Source: Verrucomicrobiales bacterium | GTDB taxonomy: Bacteria; Verrucomicrobiota; Verrucomicrobiia; Verrucomicrobiales; Verrucomicrobiaceae | Assembly: GCA_003453085.1 (NCBI GenBank) | Contig: DMMK01000523.1 | Span: forward strand, 1 to 5,567 | Direction: 5' to 3' | Length of the DNA stretch: 5,567 bases | Shown: positions 1 through 5,473 of the stretch, in pieces | How positions within the stretch are numbered: the stretch's first letter is position 1 | Layout: every line of letters begins with the position of its first letter | Notes under the pieces: model-generated | The model's input: only the letters and a program-made list of their open reading frames with translations | What the model was told of the DNA's origin: nothing | Databases searched by the model: none | Translations under genes and position numbers: made by a program

Positions 1-635
1 TCCATGGAGGGATCTTCCTGACGCAGGATCATGAGCAGTTCCACCATGCTGGGCTGCGGACGGTCGCGGTCCAGCGCGCCCTGGGCCTGCATGGCTTTGA
101 ACCACAGGGTAATGAAGGTTTCCTTTTTCTCCTCCTGGGATTCAAAGAAGCCTTCCACGCTCATGTCGGCATGGACGAAGTTTTTGGCCTTGTAATCAAT
201 GCCCCGGAGCTGGCTTTCCAGCTTCAGGGTCTTGCGCATCATCTCTTGTACTTGGCCGAGCCACTGGAGCTTTTCGGATCCGTCTCCCGGCTTCAGATCT
301 TCCCGAAGTTCAATGGGGCGTCCGACGAGTTCATAGAGCACGGCCTCGTAAGTTTTGAAGCGGGCGTTCAACGCATCAAAGTAGGCTTTGTCCGCAATGT
401 GGACGGCCCCCACGAGATCCACCTTCACCCCGGTGGGTGAAACATAGGTCACGATGGCCGTTTGTAGGGATTCGCCGTCGTCGTTTTCGACGAAGCGAAG
501 GAAATCTGTGGCCTCCTCTTCCACCAAGCCGCCCAGCGGTGCGGGACTCGCAGGCGCGGGTTTGGTCTCAGCCGCAGAGGCTGAGACCGCGGCCGTCACT
601 GCGACCAGGAGAGAGAGGAATCGCAGTGTTTTCAT
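1..635 (-). CDS. Secreted TraB/GumN (TIKI-like) family protein, C-terminus cut off by window edge
   Basis: Only the first 211 residues are present; the gene continues past the left edge. Residues 1-22 form a signal peptide (MKTLRFLSLL, then an Ala/Ser-rich stretch ending ASAA), so the protein is probably exported. A Pro/Ala-rich linker follows. Residues 60-104 then show the start of a TraB/TIKI domain: a beta strand into G-A-V-H (76-79, the family GxxH motif), a helix, and V-L-Y-E-L-V with Glu102. A later segment (about 152-164, NFVHADMSVEGF) resembles the second conserved block of bacterial homologues. Some eukaryotic members are metalloproteases, but the activity of bacterial ones is mostly unknown, so no substrate is assigned. 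The start is the ATG just after the preceding gene's stop (6 bp gap), which implies cotranscription. No Shine-Dalgarno sequence is visible. The family call is made by eye from motifs. Confidence 0.72.
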   Translation of the reverse strand, partial: MKTLRFLSLLVAVTAAVSASAAETKPAPASPAPLGGLVEEEATDFLRFVENDDGESLQTAIVTYVSPTGVKVDLVGAVHIADKAYFDALNARFKTYEAVLYELVGRPIELREDLKPGDGSEKLQWLGQVQEMMRKTLKLESQLRGIDYKAKNFVHADMSVEGFFESQEEKKETFITLWFKAMQAQGALDRDRPQPSMVELLMILRQEDPSM

Positions 636-641
636 GAAAGC

Positions 642-1415
642 TTATTCAGCGAAGATGCGGCCAAAGAAGGCCTTCATTTCATCCCAGGAGGCTTTGTCCG
701 CCGCCTCATTGTAGGCGGCCCCTTTGCTATTGTCATTGCCAGCGGCCTTTTGGGTGAAGCTGTGTACAGCCCCTGGGTATTGTACGAGTTTGAAGTCCAC
801 ACCGGAATCCTTCATTTCCTGCTCAAAGGCCGCGAGGTCCTTGGCAGCGACGAATGGGTCATCGGCACCATGGAGGGCCAGCACCTTGGCCTTGATGTTT
901 TTGCCATCTGCCGGATTTGGGGAATCCAGGCTGCCATGGAAACTGACGATGCCTTTCACGGCAGCACCGCTGCGGCCAAGTTCAATCGCGGCGGTGCCGC
1001 CAAAGCAGTAACCGATGCAGGCCACCTTGGTGGTGTCCGTCAGCGCATCCTTGTTCAGCAGGGCCAGGGCAGCGTTCACGCGGTCGCGCAGCAGAGGGCG
1101 GTTGGCCTTGTACTTGCCGGCTTCGTTTTTTGCCTCAGGCGGCTGGGGGCGGATGCCTTTGCCATAAACATCGGCCACGAGGACGTTGTAGCCCAGTTCC
1201 GCCAGCATCTTGGCGCGCATCTTTTCATTGTCGCTCACCCCGGTCCACTGGTGGACGATGAGGATGGAAGGGCGCTTGCCCTGGACGGCGTCGTCATAGG
1301 CTTGCCAGCCTTCGCAAACGACATCGCCCGCTTTGTATTCGACAGGTTTTTCGACGATGGCAGCCCCTGACATAGCGGTCATCAGGGTAAAGAGGGCGAT
1401 CAAGGCGGGTTTCAT
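642..1415 (-). CDS. Dienelactone hydrolase family protein, exported alpha/beta hydrolase
   Basis: The product has 257 residues. An N-terminal signal peptide (MKPALIALFTLMTAMSGAA) points to export. The rest is a single alpha/beta-hydrolase domain of the dienelactone hydrolase (DLH) type. The nucleophile elbow is GYCFGG with Cys137. The acid is Asp185 in HGADDPFV and the base is His218 in YPGAVHSF, giving the Cys-Asp-His triad of DLH enzymes rather than the Ser triad of ordinary esterases. The segment HQWTGV (55-60) occupies the place of the Glu-bearing motif of classical DLH and has Gln56 instead. Classical DLH opens dienelactone to maleylacetate in chlorocatechol breakdown; exported members of this broad family have unknown substrates, and no catechol genes are nearby. 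The reading frame stays open upstream to 1598, but that extension overlaps the preceding gene and would bury the signal peptide, so the ATG at 1415 is chosen. It lies 22 bp after the oxidoreductase stop and 6 bp before the TraB-like gene. Confidence 0.88.
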   Translation of the reverse strand: MKPALIALFTLMTAMSGAAIVEKPVEYKAGDVVCEGWQAYDDAVQGKRPSILIVHQWTGVSDNEKMRAKMLAELGYNVLVADVYGKGIRPQPPEAKNEAGKYKANRPLLRDRVNAALALLNKDALTDTTKVACIGYCFGGTAAIELGRSGAAVKGIVSFHGSLDSPNPADGKNIKAKVLALHGADDPFVAAKDLAAFEQEMKDSGVDFKLVQYPGAVHSFTQKAAGNDNSKGAAYNEAADKASWDEMKAFFGRIFAE

Positions 1416-1437
1416 AGAAGGTAGGTTCGACACAATA

Positions 1438-3717
1438 TTAAGCAGAACGTTGGATGGTAACCAAAACACTCTTGGAAGTGGGGGTGAGACTGACGTCGGC
1501 GAAGCTGCCGATGGGGACCAATACGTTTGCCTCGGGGAAGTAGGCGGCGCAATTGCCGGGCGGCTGATCATAGGGCACGGCGAGGAAACGCGGGGCATGC
1601 CTTGTTTCGCCCTTGAAGTGGCTGGTGATGTCCACCGGCTCCAGCGGTCCGATACCGCGGTCCTTCATATCCTGAGGATTCATGAAGATGATCCGGCGCT
1701 CATTGCCGATGCCACGGTAGCGGTCATTCAGACCATAGACCGTCGTATTGAACTGGTCATGACTGCGGAAGGTCTGCAGGACAAGCTGGCCCGGCCCAGG
1801 CACTAGGACCTGAAGGGGGTGGGTGTTGATCTCAGCCTTGCCGCTGCGGGTTTTCCAGATGCGCTGGCGGGCGGTGTTGGGCAGGTAAAAACCGCCGGGT
1901 TCACGAATGCGGCTGTTGAAGTCCTCAAAGCCTGGAACCACACGCTCGATGAGGTCGCGAATGCGGTCGTAGTCATCGGCCAGTGCGGCCCAGTCCACCT
2001 TTGACCGTGCGCCAAGAGTGGCCGCCGCCGTGCGGGCGACGATGACCGGTTCGCTCAGCAGATGCGGTGACGCGGGCTCCAGGTGACCATGCGAAGAATG
2101 CACCACGCTCATGCTGTTTTCCACCGTGCAAAACTGGGTGAGGTCGCCGCGCACTTCCCACTCGCTGCGGCCCAGGCAGGGCAGGATCATACCGATGCGC
2201 CCGGTGACCAAGTGGCTGCGATTGAGCTTCGTGCAAACATGGACCGTGAGCTGGCAGCGGCGCAGGGCCTCGCCGGTGAATTCGGTGTCCGGCGTGGCCT
2301 GGAGGAAGTTTCCGCCCAGGGCATAGAACACTTTGCCTCGGCCTTCATGCATGGCCTGAATCGCCGCCACGGTATCCCAGCCATGATGACGGGGAACCGG
2401 GAACTGGAAGACGTTTTCCAGGTTGTCCATGAACCATTCCGGCATCTTCTCAAAGACGCCCATGGTGCGGTCTCCCTGCACATTGCTGTGGCCGCGGACA
2501 GGGCAAAGACCTGCGCTTTCACGACCAATGGCCCCCAGCATGAGATGGATGTTTACCACCTCCTGGATCGTGGCCACGGCATTCTTGTGCTGGGTCAGCC
2601 CCATGGCCCAGCAGGTGATCAGCTTACGCTGACCGCTGGCGGCCTGGCGGGCCACCATCTGCATGACATCGCGCTGAATGCCGGACAGCTTTTCCAACTC
2701 CGCCCAGTCAAGCCCGCGAAGATGCTCACGGTAAGGTTCAAAACCGTGGACATGCTCGGTTAGAAATTCTTCATCCAGGCTGCCATCTTCCACGAGCGTC
2801 TTCGCGATGCCTTTCAGCAAGGCTTGGTCGCCGTTCAGGTTCACTTGAAGAAAGTGTTTCGCCAGCGGGGTGGACATGCCCAGCACGCCCTTCACTTGCT
2901 GCGGGTGCATGAAGCCGGTGAGGCCCGCCTCCTTCATTGGGTTTACGGCAATGATCGTAGCCCCGTTTTCCACCGCACGCTGCAGGCTGCTGAGCATGCG
3001 CGGGTGGTTTGTCCCTGGGTTCTGGCCCATGATGAGGATGGTTTCGGCTGTCTCCAGGTCCTTCAGGGTCACCGTCCCCTTCCCCACACCCACGCTTTGG
3101 CCCAGGGCCGCGCCGCTGGATTCGTGGCACATGTTGGAGCAATCAGGAAGATTGTTTGTGCCGAAATGCCTAACAAAAAGCTGGTACAAAAAAGCCGCCT
3201 CATTGGTGGCACGGCCCGAGGTGTAAAACACCGCTTCGTCGGGCGAGGCCAGCGCGTTCAGCTCCTGCCCGATGAGACTGAAGGCATCGTCCCAAGAAAT
3301 CTCTTCATAGTGGGTCGCGCCTTCGCGCAAAATCATGGGATGGGTGATGCGCCCGGCCTGATCCATTTCGTAATCGCTCCACTCCGAAAGCTCGGCCACG
3401 CTGTTGTCCGCAAAGAACTGCGGGGTGACCCGACTCTTGGTGGTTTCGGAGGCAATCGCCTTGGCCCCGTTTTCGCAAAACTCAAAGGCGCTGCGGTGAT
3501 CTTCCGGGTCGGGCCAGGCGCAGCTCGGGCAGTCAAAGCCCCCTGTCTGGTTCAGCTTCAGCATGGCGGAGGTGCCGCGCAGAAGGCCGCTGCTGCCGTA
3601 CACGTGCTTGAGAGAATTCGCCACGGCCGGCACACCGGCAGCCGAGTGCTTGGTCTTGCCGATGTGGATACCGGTGAGTTTTTCCGGTGGCTGGGCAGAA
3701 ATGGGTGTCGCAGACAT
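1438..3717 (-). CDS. YdeP-type molybdopterin oxidoreductase alpha subunit (FdhF-like)
   Basis: The product has 759 residues, the length I recall for E. coli YdeP. It belongs by motif to the molybdopterin oxidoreductase alpha-subunit group that resembles formate dehydrogenase H and should bind bis-MGD molybdenum. The N-terminus carries the group's motif GGFDCPSCAWPDPED with Cys63 and Cys66, followed by FCENGAKAI with Cys81; the full four-Cys FeS motif of FdhF is absent. The block DCSNMCHESSG (192-202) places Cys197-His198 where FdhF has its metal-ligating Sec-His. Further conserved blocks are MGQNPGTNHPR (230-240), GHSNVQGDRTMG (409-420), ALGGNF (466-471) and a C-terminal MopB_CT-like region with RSHDQFNTTVYG (651-662). 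The physiological substrate is unknown; YdeP is linked to acid resistance in E. coli. The ATG at 3717 is preferred for length and motif position. A TTG at 3792 would add 25 residues. No Shine-Dalgarno sequence is visible. It is the first gene of the three-gene run, with no FdhD or cofactor gene beside it. Confidence 0.92.
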   Translation of the reverse strand: MSATPISAQPPEKLTGIHIGKTKHSAAGVPAVANSLKHVYGSSGLLRGTSAMLKLNQTGGFDCPSCAWPDPEDHRSAFEFCENGAKAIASETTKSRVTPQFFADNSVAELSEWSDYEMDQAGRITHPMILREGATHYEEISWDDAFSLIGQELNALASPDEAVFYTSGRATNEAAFLYQLFVRHFGTNNLPDCSNMCHESSGAALGQSVGVGKGTVTLKDLETAETILIMGQNPGTNHPRMLSSLQRAVENGATIIAVNPMKEAGLTGFMHPQQVKGVLGMSTPLAKHFLQVNLNGDQALLKGIAKTLVEDGSLDEEFLTEHVHGFEPYREHLRGLDWAELEKLSGIQRDVMQMVARQAASGQRKLITCWAMGLTQHKNAVATIQEVVNIHLMLGAIGRESAGLCPVRGHSNVQGDRTMGVFEKMPEWFMDNLENVFQFPVPRHHGWDTVAAIQAMHEGRGKVFYALGGNFLQATPDTEFTGEALRRCQLTVHVCTKLNRSHLVTGRIGMILPCLGRSEWEVRGDLTQFCTVENSMSVVHSSHGHLEPASPHLLSEPVIVARTAAATLGARSKVDWAALADDYDRIRDLIERVVPGFEDFNSRIREPGGFYLPNTARQRIWKTRSGKAEINTHPLQVLVPGPGQLVLQTFRSHDQFNTTVYGLNDRYRGIGNERRIIFMNPQDMKDRGIGPLEPVDITSHFKGETRHAPRFLAVPYDQPPGNCAAYFPEANVLVPIGSFADVSLTPTSKSVLVTIQRSA

Positions 3718-3922
3718 GGTCGCAAATGGAAGGAAAGGAACGAAAGCGGTTGGGGTAAGGAGGATACGTCTAAAAACAGGCCAGGCACTCAATCAACCGC
3801 GAGTGAATGCCATCGGCGGCCCCGGCGCGAGAGGCTGGCTGAGCAGGCACCCCAGCCAAAGCCCTCAACGCTCCTGGGAAGATCCCTCGCTGAGCGTGGG
3901 GATGGGGAAGAATGCGTTTTTT

Positions 3923-3940
3923 TCCCCATTTGGGGATTTT
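3923..3940. repeat. Short inverted repeat TCCCCA-TT-TGGGGA flanked by T runs
   Basis: TCCCCA (3923-3928) and TGGGGA (3931-3936) are perfect inverted arms separated by two bases. A T run precedes the arms on the plus strand (3917-3923) and TTTT follows (3937-3940). Read leftward (minus strand), the hairpin is followed by seven A; read rightward, by four T. It has terminator-like form for rightward transcripts, but no rightward gene lies upstream. A second small inverted repeat, CCGTT-A-AACGG, follows at 3943-3953. Confidence 0.45.
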
Positions 3941-3972
3941 CGCCGTTAAACGGTTGAAAACGAACGCCTTGC

Positions 3973-3994
3973 GATGGGGATGAAAATCCCCATC
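3973..3994. repeat. Perfect 8-bp stem, 6-nt loop hairpin
   Basis: GATGGGGA (3973-3980) pairs perfectly with TCCCCATC (3987-3994) around the loop TGAAAA. It is one of the three inverted repeats built from the TGGGGA cluster. No T tract follows on either strand, so it is not a standard intrinsic terminator. It may fold in RNA or act as a protein site. Confidence 0.6.
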
Positions 3995-4005
3995 CCTTCC
4001 CCACA

Positions 4006-4023
4006 TCCTCCCCATGGGGAGGA
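4006..4023. repeat. Perfect 18-bp palindrome
   Basis: TCCTCCCCATGGGGAGGA reads the same on both strands with no central spacer. A perfect dyad without a loop suits binding by a dimeric protein better than an RNA hairpin. It forms the right end of the TGGGGA cluster, about 290 bp upstream of the oxidoreductase start and about 150 bp downstream of the HNH gene. That position does not favour either operon. Confidence 0.6.
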
Positions 4024-4110
4024 CGAATCGAAAGAGAACAGGGGCAGACATGAACATGGCAAAAACCCGGTTAGCGGAAGGTTGGCCGACAGGTCTCTGA
4101 CATTATCAGG

Positions 4111-4154
4111 GAAAGCCCCCACCGATGCAAGAAAGCAAAACGGGGGTTTGGGGC
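4111..4154 (-). terminator. Weak candidate terminator of the XRE-HNH operon
   Basis: Read on the minus strand, this lies 21 bp after the HNH stop codon. GCCCC (4154-4150) can pair with GGGGC (4119-4115) across a loop of about 30 nt, and CTTTC follows. The stem is short, the loop long and the T tract poor, so this is only the best available place for an intrinsic terminator. Termination might instead use the TGGGGA hairpins further downstream. Confidence 0.2.
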
Positions 4155-4174
4155 ACTTGTCGTCCATATTGACT

Positions 4175-4837
4175 TCAAACTCCCTTCAAGGCTGAAAAAT
4201 CGAAATCCAGTTCAGATGTCAGTTGATCTATTTGCGTGGTCGCAAAGCTTTGGCAGGAACGATAGAGGCTTTCGGTGAGTTTTTGGACAGATGGTCGCAC
4301 AGTTTCCGACCATTGGATAAAGTCTGCAAACGGAAGCCTAAAGTCTTGAATTCGGGTGATTGCGGCCTTCATCTGAGCCTTGCGAGTGGACGCATCGGCA
4401 TACAGTCCGGCCCAGTAAAGACAGGATCTGCAAGTAGAAGGACACCGGGTGCCGTCATGGGAAAGAAAAGATTCCCAGCCGGTATGGGCCAGTGATAGTT
4501 TCGTCTTCTGATCGTCCCGACGCTTTTCATTGTTACAGCGCTTGCAAGACACAGCAACATTGCCCGGAATATGCAGACCACCACGAAAGCGGTTCATGCC
4601 ATCCAGATGCTCCACAGAGGCACGATCATGCTCGAGATCCCGACAGCAATAGAGGCAGCGATGGCCAAAGGCCTGCACCACAGCATCATGATAGGAGGGA
4701 GAGGAAACACTGCCCGATCCAGCTAAGCAGGCCCGACGGCTGATCTCGTGGAGAAACATGCTGACGAGCTTGTTGGCCACATCTGACTTAGCCCGCCCTG
4801 TTGCGGCCTTGAGAGCCAAGGCTGAATCAAAGTTCAT
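4175..4837 (-). CDS. HNH endonuclease-domain protein
   Basis: The product has 220 residues. The central domain is a canonical HNH (beta-beta-alpha metal) nuclease. A first zinc knuckle HRCLYC has Cys61 and Cys64. The catalytic strand VEHLDGMNRFRGG carries Glu76-His77. Asn93 lies in PGNVAV, and the second knuckle SCKRCNNEKR carries Cys98, Cys101 and Asn102-Asn103. Such domains cut DNA in restriction enzymes, homing nucleases and phage packaging. About 55 residues precede the domain and about 110 follow, including a second Cys group (132, 136, 139, in RCPSTCRSCLYW) that may bind another metal. The ATG at 4837 is chosen because GGAGGG lies 7 nt upstream; the frame is open to 4885 but lacks such a site. 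The gene overlaps the XRE gene by 11 nt, so the two are probably translationally coupled. The target is unknown. Restriction, selfish-element and phage-related roles are all possible. Confidence 0.85.
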   Translation of the reverse strand: MNFDSALALKAATGRAKSDVANKLVSMFLHEISRRACLAGSGSVSSPSYHDAVVQAFGHRCLYCCRDLEHDRASVEHLDGMNRFRGGLHIPGNVAVSCKRCNNEKRRDDQKTKLSLAHTGWESFLSHDGTRCPSTCRSCLYWAGLYADASTRKAQMKAAITRIQDFRLPFADFIQWSETVRPSVQKLTESLYRSCQSFATTQIDQLTSELDFDFSALKGV

Positions 4838-5126
4838 TTGCCGCCCTCCGCTTCTTGGGTGGGCCACCCGTTGTGTGAGTGCCAAGGAGCCAGCGCACGT
4901 CCACCTTTAAAACCTCCGCTAATACTGGCAGTTCAAAGTCGAAGACACAGCGCTGACCATTCTCAATTTTTGTGATAGCGACACGATCCAGAAGAAGCTG
5001 GCGCACCGCCAGCCGTCCAGATAGTTGGTCCTGGGTCAAAGGAGGATCAAAAGCCAATCTCGCCAGCCGCATGCGGCCTGCGATGGCATTCTTTGGGCCT
5101 GATCCGCCGCTTCTCGGGTTCCTCAT
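4827..5126 (-). CDS. XRE/Cro-CI family helix-turn-helix regulator
   Basis: The product has 99 residues. Residues 12-82 form a Cro/CI-type HTH domain: helix 1 in NAIAGRMRLARLA, then LTQDQLSGRL (30-39, helices 2-3) and VAITKIENGQR (49-59), the typical XRE recognition-helix signature. VLKVDVRWLLG (72-82) closes the domain. The tail is basic (PPKKRR, 89-94). It resembles the small stand-alone XRE repressors whose domain ends in WLLG. It probably represses its own operon and the divergent gene through the paired palindromes at 5159-5195. The ATG at 5126 is chosen because it keeps helix 1 whole and leaves the operators outside the gene. Its purine-rich GGGAGG directly abuts the ATG, which is unusually close. 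An upstream ATG at 5219 would place the operators inside the gene, and one at 5075 would cut helix 1. The 3' end overlaps the HNH gene by 11 nt. DNA binding is well supported; the regulatory target is inferred. Confidence 0.83.
   Translation of the reverse strand: MRNPRSGGSGPKNAIAGRMRLARLAFDPPLTQDQLSGRLAVRQLLLDRVAITKIENGQRCVFDFELPVLAEVLKVDVRWLLGTHTTGGPPKKRRAANEL
4844..4849 (-). promoter_or_regulatory. Shine-Dalgarno sequence of the HNH gene
   Basis: GGAGGG on the minus strand ends 7 nt before the ATG at 4837. It lies inside the 3' end of the XRE coding region and fixes the HNH start. The three host-like genes to the left show no comparable site. Confidence 0.65.
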
Positions 5127-5144
5127 CCTCCCTTCATAGCAAGC

Positions 5145-5148
5145 AGGG
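5145..5148 (+). promoter_or_regulatory. Possible Shine-Dalgarno sequence of the divergent HNH-like gene
   Basis: AGGG lies 7 nt before the ATG at 5156. It is only four bases, but it is the sole reasonable ribosome site for any start of this gene; the ATG codons at 5166 and 5186 have none. Confidence 0.35.
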
Positions 5149-5155
5149 TTGCCGA

Positions 5156-5473
5156 ATGTGTTCTTATGAAGAACATTCTGTTCGAATGAAGAACACCGTC
5201 TACCCAAGACCTCCGACAACTGCCCAGTGCAAGCGGCATCATACCCTGGTTCAATTGGTGATCGAATCCAGTGGTCATCGTTGCCTGATGTGTGGAGCAG
5301 ACAAATCGGACATCTGCCCTTATCGACACGTTCAGGTCACCCTCACTGCGGGCCTCGTTGCTCAACCCCAGACTCGCGGCCAAATCGCCCGTGAAAACCT
5401 CATGCCGCTCTGCTGTACTTGTGCCAACGGGTTAAAATCATTGCAGAAATATGGCGCCAGGCCACAGCGATAG
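5156..5473 (+). CDS. Small HNH-like zinc-knuckle protein, divergent from XRE gene
   Basis: The product has 105 residues from the ATG at 5156, or 95 from the ATG at 5186. In the 95-residue numbering, HRCLMCG carries Cys33 and Cys36, His48 lies in PYRHVQV, and ARENLMPLCCTCANGLKS carries Asn71 and the second knuckle Cys76/Cys79. This is the order of an HNH fold (CxxC, His, Asn, CxxC). The usual Asp/Glu-His pair is replaced by Arg-His, and the zinc-knuckle Asn sits one place late, so catalytic competence is uncertain. The start at 5156 is preferred for AGGG 7 nt upstream; the start at 5186 would leave the operators almost wholly upstream. It faces away from the XRE-HNH pair and shares its control region. 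It could be a second nuclease, an inactive partner of the larger HNH protein, or an immunity or accessory factor. Few neighbours exist to choose by, and I recognise no specific family. Confidence 0.58.
   Translation: MCSYEEHSVRMKNTVYPRPPTTAQCKRHHTLVQLVIESSGHRCLMCGADKSDICPYRHVQVTLTAGLVAQPQTRGQIARENLMPLCCTCANGLKSLQKYGARPQR
5159..5195. promoter_or_regulatory. Paired palindromic operator candidate between divergent genes
   Basis: Two near-identical sites, TGTTCTTATGAAGAACA (5159-5175) and TGTTCGAATGAAGAACA (5179-5195), differ at two of 17 positions and start exactly 20 bp apart. The first has perfect 7-bp arms; the second keeps the outer five. The half-sites alternate TGTTC, GAACA, TGTTC, GAACA, so the inner pair also forms an inverted repeat, GAACA-TTC-TGTTC. 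A spacing of two helical turns places two dimers on one DNA face, as expected for cooperative repressor binding. The sites lie 33 bp upstream of the XRE start and across the start region of the divergent gene, where a single repressor could control both directions. Binding by the neighbouring XRE protein is inferred. Confidence 0.65.

Larger units (their letters stand above)
3897..4020. repeat. Cluster of nine TGGGGA/TCCCCA hexamers in both orientations
   Basis: TGGGGA occurs at 3897, 3903 (in tandem), 3931, 3975 and 4015. Its complement TCCCCA occurs at 3923, 3987, 3998 and 4009. These are nine copies in 124 bp, and six of them pair into three local inverted repeats. The arrangement is far denser than expected by chance for a given hexamer. 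It could be a REP-like extragenic palindromic element, a cluster of binding sites for one protein, or a structured transcript end. Nothing in the sequence decides between these. Confidence 0.6.
3718..4174. other. Non-coding intergenic region between oxidoreductase operon and HNH operon
   Basis: I see no credible gene in these 457 bp; the short open frames here have no recognisable protein character. The region lies upstream of the oxidoreductase operon, which reads left, and downstream of the HNH gene, which also reads left. It should therefore hold the terminator of one operon and the promoter of the other. I could not find a convincing -35/-10 pair. The middle (3897-4023) is packed with TGGGGA/TCCCCA hexamers that form hairpins, described separately. 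Confidence 0.7.

Noticed and set aside
750..1370. Plus-strand open frame of 206 codons opposite the hydrolase gene
   Set aside because: The minus strand encodes a complete DLH domain with all catalytic residues here; the plus-strand frame has no family features.
2083..2763. Plus-strand open frame of 226 codons inside the oxidoreductase region
   Set aside because: It is antisense to conserved molybdoenzyme motifs and has no domain signature of its own.
2824..3957. Long plus-strand open frame of 377 codons opposite the oxidoreductase gene
   Set aside because: It lies antisense to a well-supported coding region. Its translation is rich in His, Arg, Gly and Val with no recognisable domain, as expected for a shadow frame in GC-rich coding DNA.
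4492..4743. Plus-strand His/Asp/Arg-rich frame of 83 codons
   Set aside because: It is the antisense of the HNH domain. Its His and Cys richness reflects the complement of the real frame rather than a metal-binding protein.
5171..5183. SOS box of the Bacillus type (GAAC-N4-GTTC)
   Set aside because: The sequence is GAAC-N5-GTTC, one base too wide, and lies between two longer dyads that explain the half-sites better.
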